Source of the DNA: Methanolobus vulcani
Lineage (GTDB): Archaea; Halobacteriota; Methanosarcinia; Methanosarcinales; Methanosarcinaceae
DNA length: 64,000 nt
Assembly (NCBI RefSeq): GCF_006546655.1
Contig: NZ_VIAQ01000020.1
Span: 171,824-235,823, forward strand
Direction of reading: 5' to 3'
The notes beneath the pieces were generated by a model. That model was not told the DNA's origin, made no database searches, and saw only the letters and a program-made list of their open reading frames with translations. Both the position numbers and the translations under genes were made by a program. Positions within the stretch are counted from its first letter, which is position 1, and every line of letters begins with the position of its first letter. Of this stretch, positions 1 to 8,010 are shown piece after piece.

Positions 1-1
1 A

Positions 2-736
2 CATGAGCACAGGAACAATGTATGGGTAATACGCACAGGTTATTGCGGCCTGCAGGAAAAGTCCTGCATAGAGAGGGATTTCATTTCTTTTGACCTGAAC
101 CTGCATATCATGGACCTGTTCGGTAACGAGCTGATGGATATCAAGCATCAGTCGCCCAGTTATAAGAAATATATGCATTTTGGGGATAAGTACCGGGAAT
201 TTGACCAGAGGTTCAGGAAGGAGTTTGAGGATGCCATCAAAAACGTTGATTCGTCAACGGAAAGACCTGAGATGGTCAAAAAGATGAAAAGTCTTAACAG
301 TAAGCTCCAGAAATTCGATGATGAGCTCAAGCAGTTCGATGCTACCATGCATGAGTTTGATGAGTTTGAGCGTGTGGAGCAGATGAAGAAGGCTTTGATC
401 GAAAGGTTAAGCACTCCTCCGGTTGATCTGCTTGAAGTATGGGCAAAGGATGTGCTGCATTTTGTTAATGATGTCAGGAGATATGACTTAATAGTTATCC
501 CGCTGATGTGTGAGAAACAGGTGGCAATTGGCAGGGTGCGTGATAATTACAAGTATCGTGAGGGCAAGGGTGTACTGAGCCATAGCAGGAAGGTTGACTG
601 GCACGATACCAGGGTTCCTTTTGAGAATATGTTCCATGGTTTTGAGGATATACTGGATTTGCCGTCTTCTATTACTCTTCTTGATGAACCTAACAGGGAT
701 TTTGTCCTTGGCATTGTTGTGGATGATACTTTTTGA
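2..736 (+). CDS. EVE/PUA-like domain protein, 5' end outside window
   Basis: The reading frame is open from the first bases of the window, so the ATG at 110 is probably internal and the true start lies upstream. The N-terminal part (NNVWVIRTG) and a later stretch (YDLIVIPL, then IGRV and Y-Y, then SHSRKVDW) have the pattern of the EVE/PUA-like folds that precede Mrr-type nuclease domains and bind modified bases or RNA. Between them is a charged helical insert (about residues 60-125). No nuclease motif is visible before the stop. The family assignment rests on pattern only. The gene ends about 145 bp before the FKBP gene. Confidence 0.6.
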   Translation, partial: HEHRNNVWVIRTGYCGLQEKSCIERDFISFDLNLHIMDLFGNELMDIKHQSPSYKKYMHFGDKYREFDQRFRKEFEDAIKNVDSSTERPEMVKKMKSLNSKLQKFDDELKQFDATMHEFDEFERVEQMKKALIERLSTPPVDLLEVWAKDVLHFVNDVRRYDLIVIPLMCEKQVAIGRVRDNYKYREGKGVLSHSRKVDWHDTRVPFENMFHGFEDILDLPSSITLLDEPNRDFVLGIVVDDTF

Positions 737-881
737 TCATCATTTCTTCTTTTTAGCCACATCCCTTGTTTTGCTGGCAAAAGATTCTTAAAGACATATG
801 AGTATAGCGTGCAGGTAATTCAATTCATGGATTTTATCAAATTAGATTATTAATCAAATAACTTATATTGAGTTGATAGAT

Positions 882-1634
882 TTGGCAATTGAGAAAGGCG
901 ATTTTATAAAGATTAACTACACCGGTAAGTTCAATGAAGGACAGATCTTTGACACTACCGATGAACAGCTTGCAAAAGATAATGGTATCTACAACCCACG
1001 CGGTGTTTACGGCGGAGATGTTGTGATCGTTGGCTCCGGCCACACTATCAAGGGTCTTGATGAGGATTTCGTTGGTAAGGACGTAGGATATACCGGTTCC
1101 GTTACCATTGCACCTGAGATGGCATTCGGTCCACACAACCCTGCTCTTGTTGAGACTGTTTCAGTTACAAAGCTTAAGGACCAGCTCGCTGACCAGAGAC
1201 CATATCCGGGAATGCCTGTTGAGCTCAACGGCAAACGTGGTGTTATCTCACAGGTTATCGGCCGCAGAGTACGTGTTGACATGAACCATGCTCTTGCAGG
1301 TAAGGAAGTCGAGTACGAGTACACAATCGTCGAGAAGATCGAGGACCCAATTGCTAAAGCACAGGGCCTGCTTTCACTCTATACCGGCATGCCAGAGATT
1401 GAGGTTGAGGTTACAGATGACCTTATCAGAATCTACACTCCAATCGAGCTTGGCTTTAACCAGAGATGGATCGTATCCAAGATGACCATCGCAAGCGAGC
1501 TTATCGACAAGCTGGGCATTGCAAGCCTCGAATACGTCGAGAAGCACCCATACGTTCCTCCAATGGCAGAAGAAGCACTTGAGGCAACCGAAGCTCCTGC
1601 AGAGGAAGAAGAAGCTGAAGCTACAGAGGAATAA
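882..1634 (+). CDS. FKBP-type peptidyl-prolyl cis-trans isomerase
   Basis: About 250 residues. The start MAIEKGDFIKINYTG is typical of archaeal long FKBPs. It is followed by a split FKBP domain with an insert-in-flap (IF) domain (FGPHNPALVETV, then GMPVELNGKRGVI, then VDMNHALAGKEVEYEY). A further roughly 100-residue archaeal C-terminal domain ends in an acidic Ala/Glu tail. It catalyses prolyl isomerisation and acts as a cytosolic chaperone. I chose TTG at 882 rather than TTG at 873 because a GAGTTGAT Shine-Dalgarno-like site lies 4 nt before it and the family begins with M-x-IEKGD. Codon use is strongly optimised (GGT/CTT/AAG), suggesting high expression. Confidence 0.93.
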   Translation: MAIEKGDFIKINYTGKFNEGQIFDTTDEQLAKDNGIYNPRGVYGGDVVIVGSGHTIKGLDEDFVGKDVGYTGSVTIAPEMAFGPHNPALVETVSVTKLKDQLADQRPYPGMPVELNGKRGVISQVIGRRVRVDMNHALAGKEVEYEYTIVEKIEDPIAKAQGLLSLYTGMPEIEVEVTDDLIRIYTPIELGFNQRWIVSKMTIASELIDKLGIASLEYVEKHPYVPPMAEEALEATEAPAEEEEAEATEE

Positions 1635-1766
1635 TCTTCCTCTTCTTTACTTCACTTTTATACTGAATAGGATTTTTCTTTACAGTATCACTGACAATTT
1701 CTGTTAGTATCGATTTTGTATCAAAACCCTTATATTCTAGCTCGCTATTAAGATACCATCCGACAT

Positions 1767-1852
1767 GCTGAGGTAGCCAAGTGGACTACGGCGCCGGTCT
1801 TGAAAACCGGTAGTGCTAACGCGCTGCGGGAGTTCGAATCTCCCCCTCAGCG
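1767..1852 (+). tRNA. tRNA-Ser (anticodon TGA)
   Basis: The acceptor stem is GCTGAGG paired with CCTCAGC, followed by discriminator G. The anticodon stem-loop CCGGTCTTGAAAACCGG carries anticodon TGA. There is a long variable arm (TAGTGCTAACGCGCTGCGG), as in class II tRNAs, and a T-loop GTTCGAATC. Length is 86 nt and no CCA is encoded. An AT-rich promoter-like stretch (TATATTCTAG) lies about 40 bp upstream. Confidence 0.95.
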
Positions 1853-1988
1853 TACTTCTAGAATTTTAATACTTACACATTTTAATCATCCTTGGAAAAC
1901 ACACTTTTGTCAGGGAACGGACATCTATGTCTTTAGCCCAGCTACCGCTGAGTGAAGAAGCAGTAGCATAGGGACTCCATTTCTTTGG

Positions 1989-2215
1989 TCAAGTCCCGTC
2001 ATCTATTTTTTGCGAGGCAATAGAATCAGTGATGTCGGCACAGACACGTACCTGGTTTTTTTCTTTCCAGACATCGAGCACTTTGCCGATCTCAGCATTA
2101 GGATCTTCAGAAAAGTCACAGCCGTGTGGAGAATCGCGAGGGCAGACACGGATAACTGCGTTTTTAAGAGAAGAAATAGCGTTGACTGCCTCGGAAGATG
2201 TGACTCCTCATCCAT
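1989..2215 (-). pseudogene. Small Cys-containing ORF, broken by frameshift or start loss
   Basis: On the minus strand an open frame from about 2207 to the TGA at 1989 encodes a protein-like sequence (SSEAVNAISSLKNAVIRVCP, then SPHGCDFSEDPNAE and VLDVWKEKNQVRVCADITD) but has no start codon. An ATG at 2215 begins MDEESH in the neighbouring frame, and a single-base shift would join the two into a protein of about 73 residues. Four conserved-looking cysteines and chromosome-like codon use suggest it was once real. I do not recognise the family. Sequencing error cannot be excluded. Confidence 0.35.
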
Positions 2216-2658
2216 TAGAATTGAGTTTGTCTAATGGAAAAGCTGTTCCTTCAATTATTACCATTAGATACTGCAGGGTGTATGTCAACGATATAAAAAT
2301 TTTATGGCAAAAATAGAGAAAAGGAGCGACATATTTGATTCATACAATAAAATCAGTATAATACTAGTTACTATATTATTCAATATATATTACATTCACA
2401 AAAAATATATAATGTCGTAAACTATTTATCTCATAAAAATATAAATGTCTCCATTATTTGCCCTTCGTGGCGAAAACGGAGATAATATAAAACGAAACAT
2501 GCACAATAACAATAATATTCAGTTTACCCAATAACCTGATGTTTTATTGTGTACTTTCGTTGTAGACTCAAAACTATTTATAATTTGCGTATTTTTTCGA
2601 TTTTTATAAATCGTAATTGATTGTAGTTGAACATCTCTGTAAAAACTGAGGTGAAATC
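2216..2658. other. AT-rich intergenic region with promoter-like TATA boxes
   Basis: No coding frame is convincing here. Two similar blocks, AACTATTTATCTCATAAAAATATAAATG near 2420 and AAAACTATTTATAATTTGCG near 2570, look like archaeal TATA elements. The second is suitably placed to drive the small membrane protein at 2659. Confidence 0.35.
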
Positions 2659-2808
2659 ATGGGAAATGTATTCCATGCAGGGTTTATGACATACCTGTTA
2701 ATAGCAGTCATTGCTTTTGTTTTGCTTGCAATGGTTGCACCAAACACAGCCGATTCAATATTGTCGTCGATTACTGACTTGTCACAAGCCGCACAAGGTA
2801 TTGAATAA
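2659..2808 (+). CDS. Small single-pass membrane protein (49 aa)
   Basis: ATG is preceded by a strong Shine-Dalgarno site, GAGGTGA, five bases upstream. The 49-residue product starts MGNVFHAGFM, has one hydrophobic helix (residues 10-27: TYLLIAVIAFVLLAMV) and a short polar tail (DSILSSITDLSQAAQGIE). The stop codon is followed at once by a hairpin and T-run terminator. Good SD, defined terminator and a clean transmembrane profile argue that it is real and monocistronic. Its function is unknown. The shape recalls small archaeal stress or subunit proteins, but no family is recognised. Confidence 0.6.
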   Translation: MGNVFHAGFMTYLLIAVIAFVLLAMVAPNTADSILSSITDLSQAAQGIE

Positions 2809-2844
2809 TGATAGGAGCTCAGCACTTATCATTCTTTTTTTTTT
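2807..2844 (+). terminator. Hairpin with T-run
   Basis: Inverted repeat AATGATA (2807-2813) and TATCATT (2827-2833) with a 13-nt loop containing GAGCTC, followed by C and ten T residues. It begins inside the stop codon of the small membrane protein. Confidence 0.65.
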
Positions 2845-2926
2845 AAATGGAAAAACGAATATCTGTTAAAGTATAGCAACAACACTGTAATATTTCAAAA
2901 AGATAAAACCGCATGGAGAAATTTAT

Positions 2927-3373
2927 TTGAAATCAATCTATGTTATTATTATAGTTAGCTTATTAATATTAACCACGGGATGTGTTTCTACAAATACACC
3001 AGAAGAAACAGTTACTTCATTTGCATATTCTGCAAGCACGGGCGACAGCAATACTTGTTATGAGCTAATGTCCAGCGAATACAAGAACAATACTACATTA
3101 GATGACTTTGCCACCAGCATACAAGATGATGGGGATAGCTGGTATGAATATAAGTTCATTAGTGTCATTGAAGGAAGTAAAAAACTTAATAAGAATTCTG
3201 CTTTTCTTGAAGTTGAATATGAAAAAGAGTCGATATCTGACGATAAATCATTTGGGTTAACAAAGTTACTTGGTAAAGCATTGGGTCAGGAATATGTTTT
3301 CACAAAAAGAATTGAATTGATAAACGAATCGGATGGATGGAAAATAAAAGATTTCCATGTGGAATTGAGATAA
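2927..3373 (+). CDS. Lipoprotein with DUF4878-like fold
   Basis: The 148-residue protein has a signal peptide and lipobox (ILTTGC, Cys19). The mature part begins TPEETVTSFAYSASTGD and has alternating polar strands ending in DGWKIKDFHVEL. That layout (a helix, then a curved sheet ending in GWKI) is seen in NTF2-like DUF4878 lipoproteins. It should be lipid-anchored on the outside of the cell. The start is TTG, supported by GGAG about 9 nt upstream. No operon partner. Role unknown. Confidence 0.7.
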   Translation: MKSIYVIIIVSLLILTTGCVSTNTPEETVTSFAYSASTGDSNTCYELMSSEYKNNTTLDDFATSIQDDGDSWYEYKFISVIEGSKKLNKNSAFLEVEYEKESISDDKSFGLTKLLGKALGQEYVFTKRIELINESDGWKIKDFHVELR

Positions 3374-3380
3374 AACAGTA

Positions 3381-3605
3381 TCATTCAACCACCTCAAACA
3401 GAAGCCCATTATCGCCTGAATAAGGCTTCGTGTGATCATTATCGCCTTTCCAGATCTCCTCAGGAATGCCATCCGGGAAAGCATCGCAAGTGTGCTTCAT
3501 GTCAGCTGTGAAATGAAGGTGCATGCATTTTGTACAGACCGGGCTAAAGAAGATATCGTCAAGAACAGAATCGTCCAGTACTATGGCATCACTTTCTGCA
3601 GCCAT
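3381..3605 (-). CDS. Conserved small Cys/His protein (74 aa)
   Basis: The protein contains CTKCMHLH, then HTCDAFPDGIPEEIWKGDNDH and PYSGDNGLLFEV. The pattern CxxCxH...CxAFPxGIPxxI...DH..P..GDxGxxFE is a widespread small metal-binding family often encoded next to other short genes. Function is unknown. Its ATG overlaps the stop of the upstream short frame (TAATG), implying translational coupling. Confidence 0.7.
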   Translation of the reverse strand: MAAESDAIVLDDSVLDDIFFSPVCTKCMHLHFTADMKHTCDAFPDGIPEEIWKGDNDHTKPYSGDNGLLFEVVE

Positions 3606-3784
3606 TATTGATCAATCCACGTATATTTATACTCTGATATATTATTTGAGAGTTTTCTCCATATCTCCTTGGCTGCGAATTGTGATTCGTCTCCGAATGG
3701 CCAGAATGCGTGGCTTGGTTCTTTGTTGAATTCGCTTTCAGCTGGTTTGTTATAACCATTACGCTGTTGGTGCCATAGGCCCAT
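3605..3784 (-). pseudogene. Short ORF coupled to 3381-3605 gene, probably 5'-decayed
   Basis: A 59-residue frame (MGLWHQQRNGYNKPAESE, then PSHAFWPFGDESQFAAKEIW, ending YKYTWIDQ) stops in TAATG, the stop sharing bases with the next start. The C-terminal part looks like a real protein. The first residues look out of frame, because the neighbouring frame just upstream reads SQGDALKRMIAIFRDLEEWA, which is also protein-like. The simplest reading is a longer gene broken by a frameshift near 3770-3790, or a fragment of one. Family not recognised. Confidence 0.4.
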
Positions 3785-3867
3785 TCCTCAAGGTCTCTAA
3801 AGATGGCTATCATTCTCTTCAGCGCATCACCTTGAGATAAAAATGATTGTTAATTTGGTTTGTGTGA

Positions 3868-4152
3868 ATAGGTTTTAATGAAGAACACGTTACTTACAAT
3901 ATAATTTATTCCAATGGGTCAGATATTGGATATGAAAGTCTTCCTTCAATAGATGCAATGGGTGATGACTATCTGATTGAATTGAAGCCAAACGAGTCAC
4001 TGTCCATCAATGTCAGTTCCATTTCATGGGAGCCTTTTGCAAAAGGCAATCATTCTTTATCTTCAAAGTATTTTACTGGCTATAATATTTTTACCAAACC
4101 ACACTGGAATGGGTTTCTCAGATCAAATAACATAACATTAATAGTCGAGTAA
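3868..4152 (+). pseudogene. 5'-truncated secreted beta-domain fragment
   Basis: The frame is open from a TGA just before 3868 to TAA at 4152. It encodes about 94 residues of beta-rich sequence (NIIYSNGSDIGYESLPSI, LKPNESLSINVSSISWEP, ending RSNNITLIVE), without a signal peptide or plausible start except an internal ATG at 3958. The N-x-S-x-I spacing and the LKPNES turn resemble BsuPI-like or CARDB-like extracellular beta domains. It is probably the 3' remnant of a secreted protein gene. Confidence 0.4.
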
Positions 4153-4284
4153 TTTTAGCAACGCTATTGCAAAAGTACAACATAATTATTATTGCCCAAT
4201 TAAACACTAAATTTCAAATGTCAACACATTTATTAAGTCTTACAACTTCATAAACAATCAGGATTGTAAAAGGTGTTATTGAGC

Positions 4285-5214
4285 ATGAGCAAAACATTAG
4301 GATGTGCTATCTGTCTAATTATAATCATATTATGCACGGGATGCATCGAAGATAAACAAGCACAGGTAATCGATGGAGACGAATGCACGGATACGCGTAA
4401 TCCTCTTACAGAAGAAGACATAGCTTTAATTGATAATTTTGCTGAAAGTCTAAATGACGCAGAGGAAATAGCATCCTATGTCGAGAAGATGGAAGTAATA
4501 GATTTTTATAGCCGGCCTAATGCAGGCTATATATTTCCCGAAGAAGTATTTTACATGAGTGAAGATGAATTGGATGATTTAGAAGATACAGAGTCGCTTA
4601 TCCACTTTAACAGAACACCAATTCATTTTGTAGGTCTCAACAACATCGAAGAGTTTGGCGATGTGGAATATGGCAGGTCACATTTGAATGCACTCATATC
4701 TTCTGCATTTACTCCGATGTATGGCGTTGAAGACGAACAACTTAATTGCATAATATTTTCCAGAAATATCCTCTTTAATCATTGTTTATCAGAGGAACAT
4801 AAAGAAAGATTAAAAAGCGCCTTAAAGGTAGTTGATACATGGGGTCAATTCAGAGAAAGCATGCTACATGCGAATGTTCCGATAAACGGTTCTGACGCAA
4901 ACAGAACATTTGCAATTGATAATGTTGAAAATGTAAATGTAATAATGAAAACTGAATGGAAACAAGATGATCTTAAACAGTATTTCGAATTTTTGGATTC
5001 ATCTGGATTTAATTCATCTGAAGACTTATTGTCTTTTTCACGTCAATTCACAGTTGCAAAAAAGGGCATTGATGACGATATGTCTGAAAGTGCACAGGTT
5101 AAGATACTCGATGCAAGAGTGTATGTAGTTACCAATTTCCCTCAATATAGTGATGAAGGTATTCAAAAAGACGATATGCGTGCGTATCTCATTTTGCATG
5201 ACTATAAAGGATGA
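4285..5214 (+). CDS. Lipoprotein of unknown function (309 aa)
   Basis: Begins MSKTLGCAICLIIIILCTGC, a signal peptide with a lipobox Cys at residue 20, so the mature protein should be membrane anchored and extracellular. The rest is acidic and mostly helical, with no recognised domain. I chose ATG 4285 because AGGTG lies 9 nt upstream; GTG 4273 and TTG 4279 are in-frame alternatives. A hairpin terminator follows directly. It is one of five short lipoproteins in this window that share the K-x-hydrophobic-TGC/SGC leader. Confidence 0.65.
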   Translation: MSKTLGCAICLIIIILCTGCIEDKQAQVIDGDECTDTRNPLTEEDIALIDNFAESLNDAEEIASYVEKMEVIDFYSRPNAGYIFPEEVFYMSEDELDDLEDTESLIHFNRTPIHFVGLNNIEEFGDVEYGRSHLNALISSAFTPMYGVEDEQLNCIIFSRNILFNHCLSEEHKERLKSALKVVDTWGQFRESMLHANVPINGSDANRTFAIDNVENVNVIMKTEWKQDDLKQYFEFLDSSGFNSSEDLLSFSRQFTVAKKGIDDDMSESAQVKILDARVYVVTNFPQYSDEGIQKDDMRAYLILHDYKG

Positions 5215-5236
5215 AATCCTTTTTAGCATTTTTTAG
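5206..5236 (+). terminator. Hairpin terminator after 4285-5214 lipoprotein gene
   Basis: AAAGGAT and ATCCTTT pair around a GAA loop, followed by TTAGCATTTTTTAG. The hairpin overlaps the stop codon. Confidence 0.55.
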
Positions 5237-5444
5237 CCTTTGTTCTTTATTAGTTCCAGTCTGAGTAAAAATGTGGATTATTATCCCATCTCTCCCGAAC
5301 ACTATTATTTGTAGTACATAGCTTATCAGTTTCAGCATTCTTTGTTAAGTGTAAAGAATTTTTAATCTGAGCACTAACCTTATCTTATTAAAGTACCTAA
5401 CTATCTATAATATACTGAATCTCACCTTCAGGTGAAGGAGGGTG

Positions 5445-6635
5445 ATGATCACGAAAATCACTAAGTCTCCTGAATTCCAGGCAAGTATATGCATAGGTTT
5501 TTTATTTTCAATTACTGTGCTTTCGCTTGGATTGTACTATAATTCTTTAAGAACTCTGGCAGGATCTCCAAAAAATCCCAATCCTTATCCAGTGATAGCC
5601 CTCTTTTCACTCGCAATTGTAACGTTGATTGTCTATATTATTTCAGGTTGGTATAAAATAAAGCAGAAAAAGAAAGCGGAGTTAAACACTAAAAAATCCA
5701 CAACTGTAGAGTATAACTCTGGAGATTGTTTTAAATATGTTCCTATTTTGAGTGTACTGGTAATTATTCTTCTAAACTTCACGAATCAAATTACATCTTT
5801 TTTTATTGATTTCCTAAATAATTCCAATGCATCAGATACTCAAATTGTGACTATATTATTGCTGATAGTTGCAATATGGACTGGCTTTAGATATTGGTTA
5901 ATGAACTATCCTATTATACGGGAAAATAAGACACTTATTGCTATAATCCTGATTGTATCAATCGTATTGATTATTTTTTTCTTAACGCATAACTATGCAT
6001 TCTCTATTGTTATCAATTATATTCATACACAATTTACAGATATTTTTATTCCTCTTATTAGTGCGTTTGCAGGTGCTGGTGCTGCTGCACTTATGTATCA
6101 TGTATTAGAGAAAAAAAGAAAAAGAGAACAGAAAACCGCTGATTTTATTGACGAATTCTTTTCCAACGATTTCACAATGCATAGGGCATCTCTCTATAAA
6201 ACTCATAAAAATGCAACATATGGCAATAATATTACCTATGAAGATACGATTCTAATGGAAATAGCCAGGGGATTTCTATATCATGTGGTGGGGGAATATT
6301 ATGAGGGCAATACACAGATTGATAATTTGTCAGAACACCAGCATATGGTTATTTACTTTGGATATTTGAAACGGCTATATTTCTCAATAAAAAAGGGGCA
6401 GGTCAATGAGGATGAAATCAGAAATGCACTTTCTTACGGCATGCGATGGCATGCAGAACTCGTACTAAGTATATGCAAAAAAATAGAATACCTTACAAAA
6501 AATGAATCCTCTTATAAAATAGGAAATGATACTTTTTGTTATAGGCCACCATCGTTTGTTGACGAAATTGAGAAATTGCACAAAGAATTAGAAATAGATA
6601 ATGGTAGCATTCACAAAAAATGTCCACAAAAATAG
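5445..6635 (+). CDS. Multi-pass membrane protein with cytoplasmic helical domain
   Basis: About 396 residues. Six hydrophobic segments occur in the first 225 residues (near 10-30, 47-65, 98-118, 132-150, 162-182 and 202-222). A basic boundary EKKKRKREQK follows, then a soluble domain (DFIDEFFSNDFTMHRASLY, then HQHMVIYFGYLKRLYFSIKK) reminiscent of DUF4760-type domains. ATG 5445 follows GGAGG closely. Terminator codons are TAG followed at once by TAA. Function unknown. Confidence 0.65.
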   Translation: MITKITKSPEFQASICIGFLFSITVLSLGLYYNSLRTLAGSPKNPNPYPVIALFSLAIVTLIVYIISGWYKIKQKKKAELNTKKSTTVEYNSGDCFKYVPILSVLVIILLNFTNQITSFFIDFLNNSNASDTQIVTILLLIVAIWTGFRYWLMNYPIIRENKTLIAIILIVSIVLIIFFLTHNYAFSIVINYIHTQFTDIFIPLISAFAGAGAAALMYHVLEKKRKREQKTADFIDEFFSNDFTMHRASLYKTHKNATYGNNITYEDTILMEIARGFLYHVVGEYYEGNTQIDNLSEHQHMVIYFGYLKRLYFSIKKGQVNEDEIRNALSYGMRWHAELVLSICKKIEYLTKNESSYKIGNDTFCYRPPSFVDEIEKLHKELEIDNGSIHKKCPQK

Positions 6636-6727
6636 TAATACTACAAATTATTGCGCTTCTTAGTATTATCCAAAAGAACTTAAATAGTCATAAAACCAAC
6701 CACTAATTAAAAAAGAGTGGCTATAAT

Positions 6728-7990
6728 ATGAAATATAATAAAATGTTAGTTTTGCTGTGTGTGTTATGCACATTGCTAATCTCCGGGTGCGTAGAAGATT
6801 CTACTGTAAATACAGAGTCAACCATAAATGCAGAGTCGGCTGAAGATTATAATATTGCCGCTGCAAACAATGCCTTCGCTTTTGATATGTATTCAGAAAT
6901 TGTAAATACAAGTGACGGAAACATGTTCTTTTCTCCTTACAGCATATTCACAGCAATGGCTATGTGCTATGAAGGAGCCGAAAGTACAACCAAAGAGGAG
7001 ATGTCAAATGTATTCTATTTCCCACTCAACAAAAATGTGCTGGAAATAAGTCTTGGGGAAATGATTGAGCAAATTAATTCCGATAATGAAAATTATGAAC
7101 TTGAAACTGCAAATGCATTGTGGATTCAACAAAACTTCCCGGTAAAAGAGCAATACATTTCCAACGTTGAAACTTACTATTTTGGAAACGTGACAAACCT
7201 GGATTTTATAGGCCAGCCTGAAGAATCAAAGGATATCATCAACGAGTGGGTTGCAGAAAAGACGAATGATAAAATAAAAGACCCAATCTCTGATGGAGTG
7301 ATTAACGACTATACCAGATTAATCATCACAAATGCAGTTTACTTTAATGGCAAATGGTTAAACGAATTTAACGAAGAAGGCACCGGCAAGAGGGATTTTT
7401 ACATTTCAGAGGATGATGACATCACAGTAGACACCATGTACACTAAACAATATTTCAATTATTCAGAAAGCTCAGATGCGAAGATGCTAGAACTACCATA
7501 CAAAGGTGATAACCTCTGCATGTATGTAGTTCTCCCGGATGAGAATGACATCGAATCCTTTGAAAACTCATTTTCTATAAGCGACTATGAAGAACTCAAA
7601 TCCGGTATGGATTCTGAATATGAAGTAAAAACATGGCTACCCAAGTTTAAATTTGAGTCAAGAACCGAGCTTTCAGATCAGCTCATCCAGATGGGAGTAA
7701 TAGCTGCATTCAGCGATCAAAACGCCAATTTGTCTGGAATTTCAGATGAATACTTGATGATATCAAAAGTACTTCATCAGGCTTTTGTTGATGTTCAGGA
7801 GGAAGGTACAGAAGCAGCTGCAGCGACAGAAGTGGCGGTGGAAACATCTGAGGCTGTAGATGTTGAACCCATTCCTGAAAGGGAATTCAGGGCAGATCAT
7901 CCTTTTATGTTCTTCATAGAAGACAAGAGAACAGGATGCATTTTGTTTATGGGTAAAGTTGAAAGTCCGGAATATGAGGAAACAGAATGA
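6728..7990 (+). CDS. Serpin-family protease inhibitor, lipoprotein form
   Basis: 420 residues. A signal peptide with lipobox LLISGC (Cys21) precedes a full serpin fold: FAFDMYSEIV, NMFFSPYSIFTAMAMCYEGA, LIITNAVYFNGKW, MLELPYKGD, and the C-terminal FRADHPFMFFIED...ILFMGKV. The reactive-centre hinge reads EEGTEAAAATEVAVETSEAV (about 358-377). It has the EEGT and alanine run of inhibitory serpins, so P1 should be near Ser374. It is predicted to sit on the outer face of the membrane and trap serine or cysteine proteases. Serpins are known but patchy in archaea. The ATG is preceded by a CCAC...GTGG hairpin at 6700-6721. Confidence 0.92.
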   Translation: MKYNKMLVLLCVLCTLLISGCVEDSTVNTESTINAESAEDYNIAAANNAFAFDMYSEIVNTSDGNMFFSPYSIFTAMAMCYEGAESTTKEEMSNVFYFPLNKNVLEISLGEMIEQINSDNENYELETANALWIQQNFPVKEQYISNVETYYFGNVTNLDFIGQPEESKDIINEWVAEKTNDKIKDPISDGVINDYTRLIITNAVYFNGKWLNEFNEEGTGKRDFYISEDDDITVDTMYTKQYFNYSESSDAKMLELPYKGDNLCMYVVLPDENDIESFENSFSISDYEELKSGMDSEYEVKTWLPKFKFESRTELSDQLIQMGVIAAFSDQNANLSGISDEYLMISKVLHQAFVDVQEEGTEAAAATEVAVETSEAVDVEPIPEREFRADHPFMFFIEDKRTGCILFMGKVESPEYEETE

Positions 7991-8010
7991 TGTTTCCTCT
8001 AGTCTTTTTC
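7976..8010 (+). terminator. Serpin gene terminator hairpin
   Basis: GAGGAAAC (7976-7983) pairs with GTTTCCTC (7992-7999), followed by TAGTCTTTTTC. The left arm lies within the last codons. Confidence 0.6.

Noticed and set aside
1007..1324. Antisense frame in the FKBP gene
   Set aside because: Mirror of a highly biased coding sequence; no independent evidence.
1879..1998. IS200/IS605 right end or TnpB remnant after the tRNA
   Set aside because: Some hairpins and a short frame ending in SEEAVA recall such ends, but no TnpB motif or target site could be identified.
5445..6635. Pyrrolysine read-through at the TAG of the membrane protein
   Set aside because: The TAG is followed immediately by TAA, so read-through would add one residue only.
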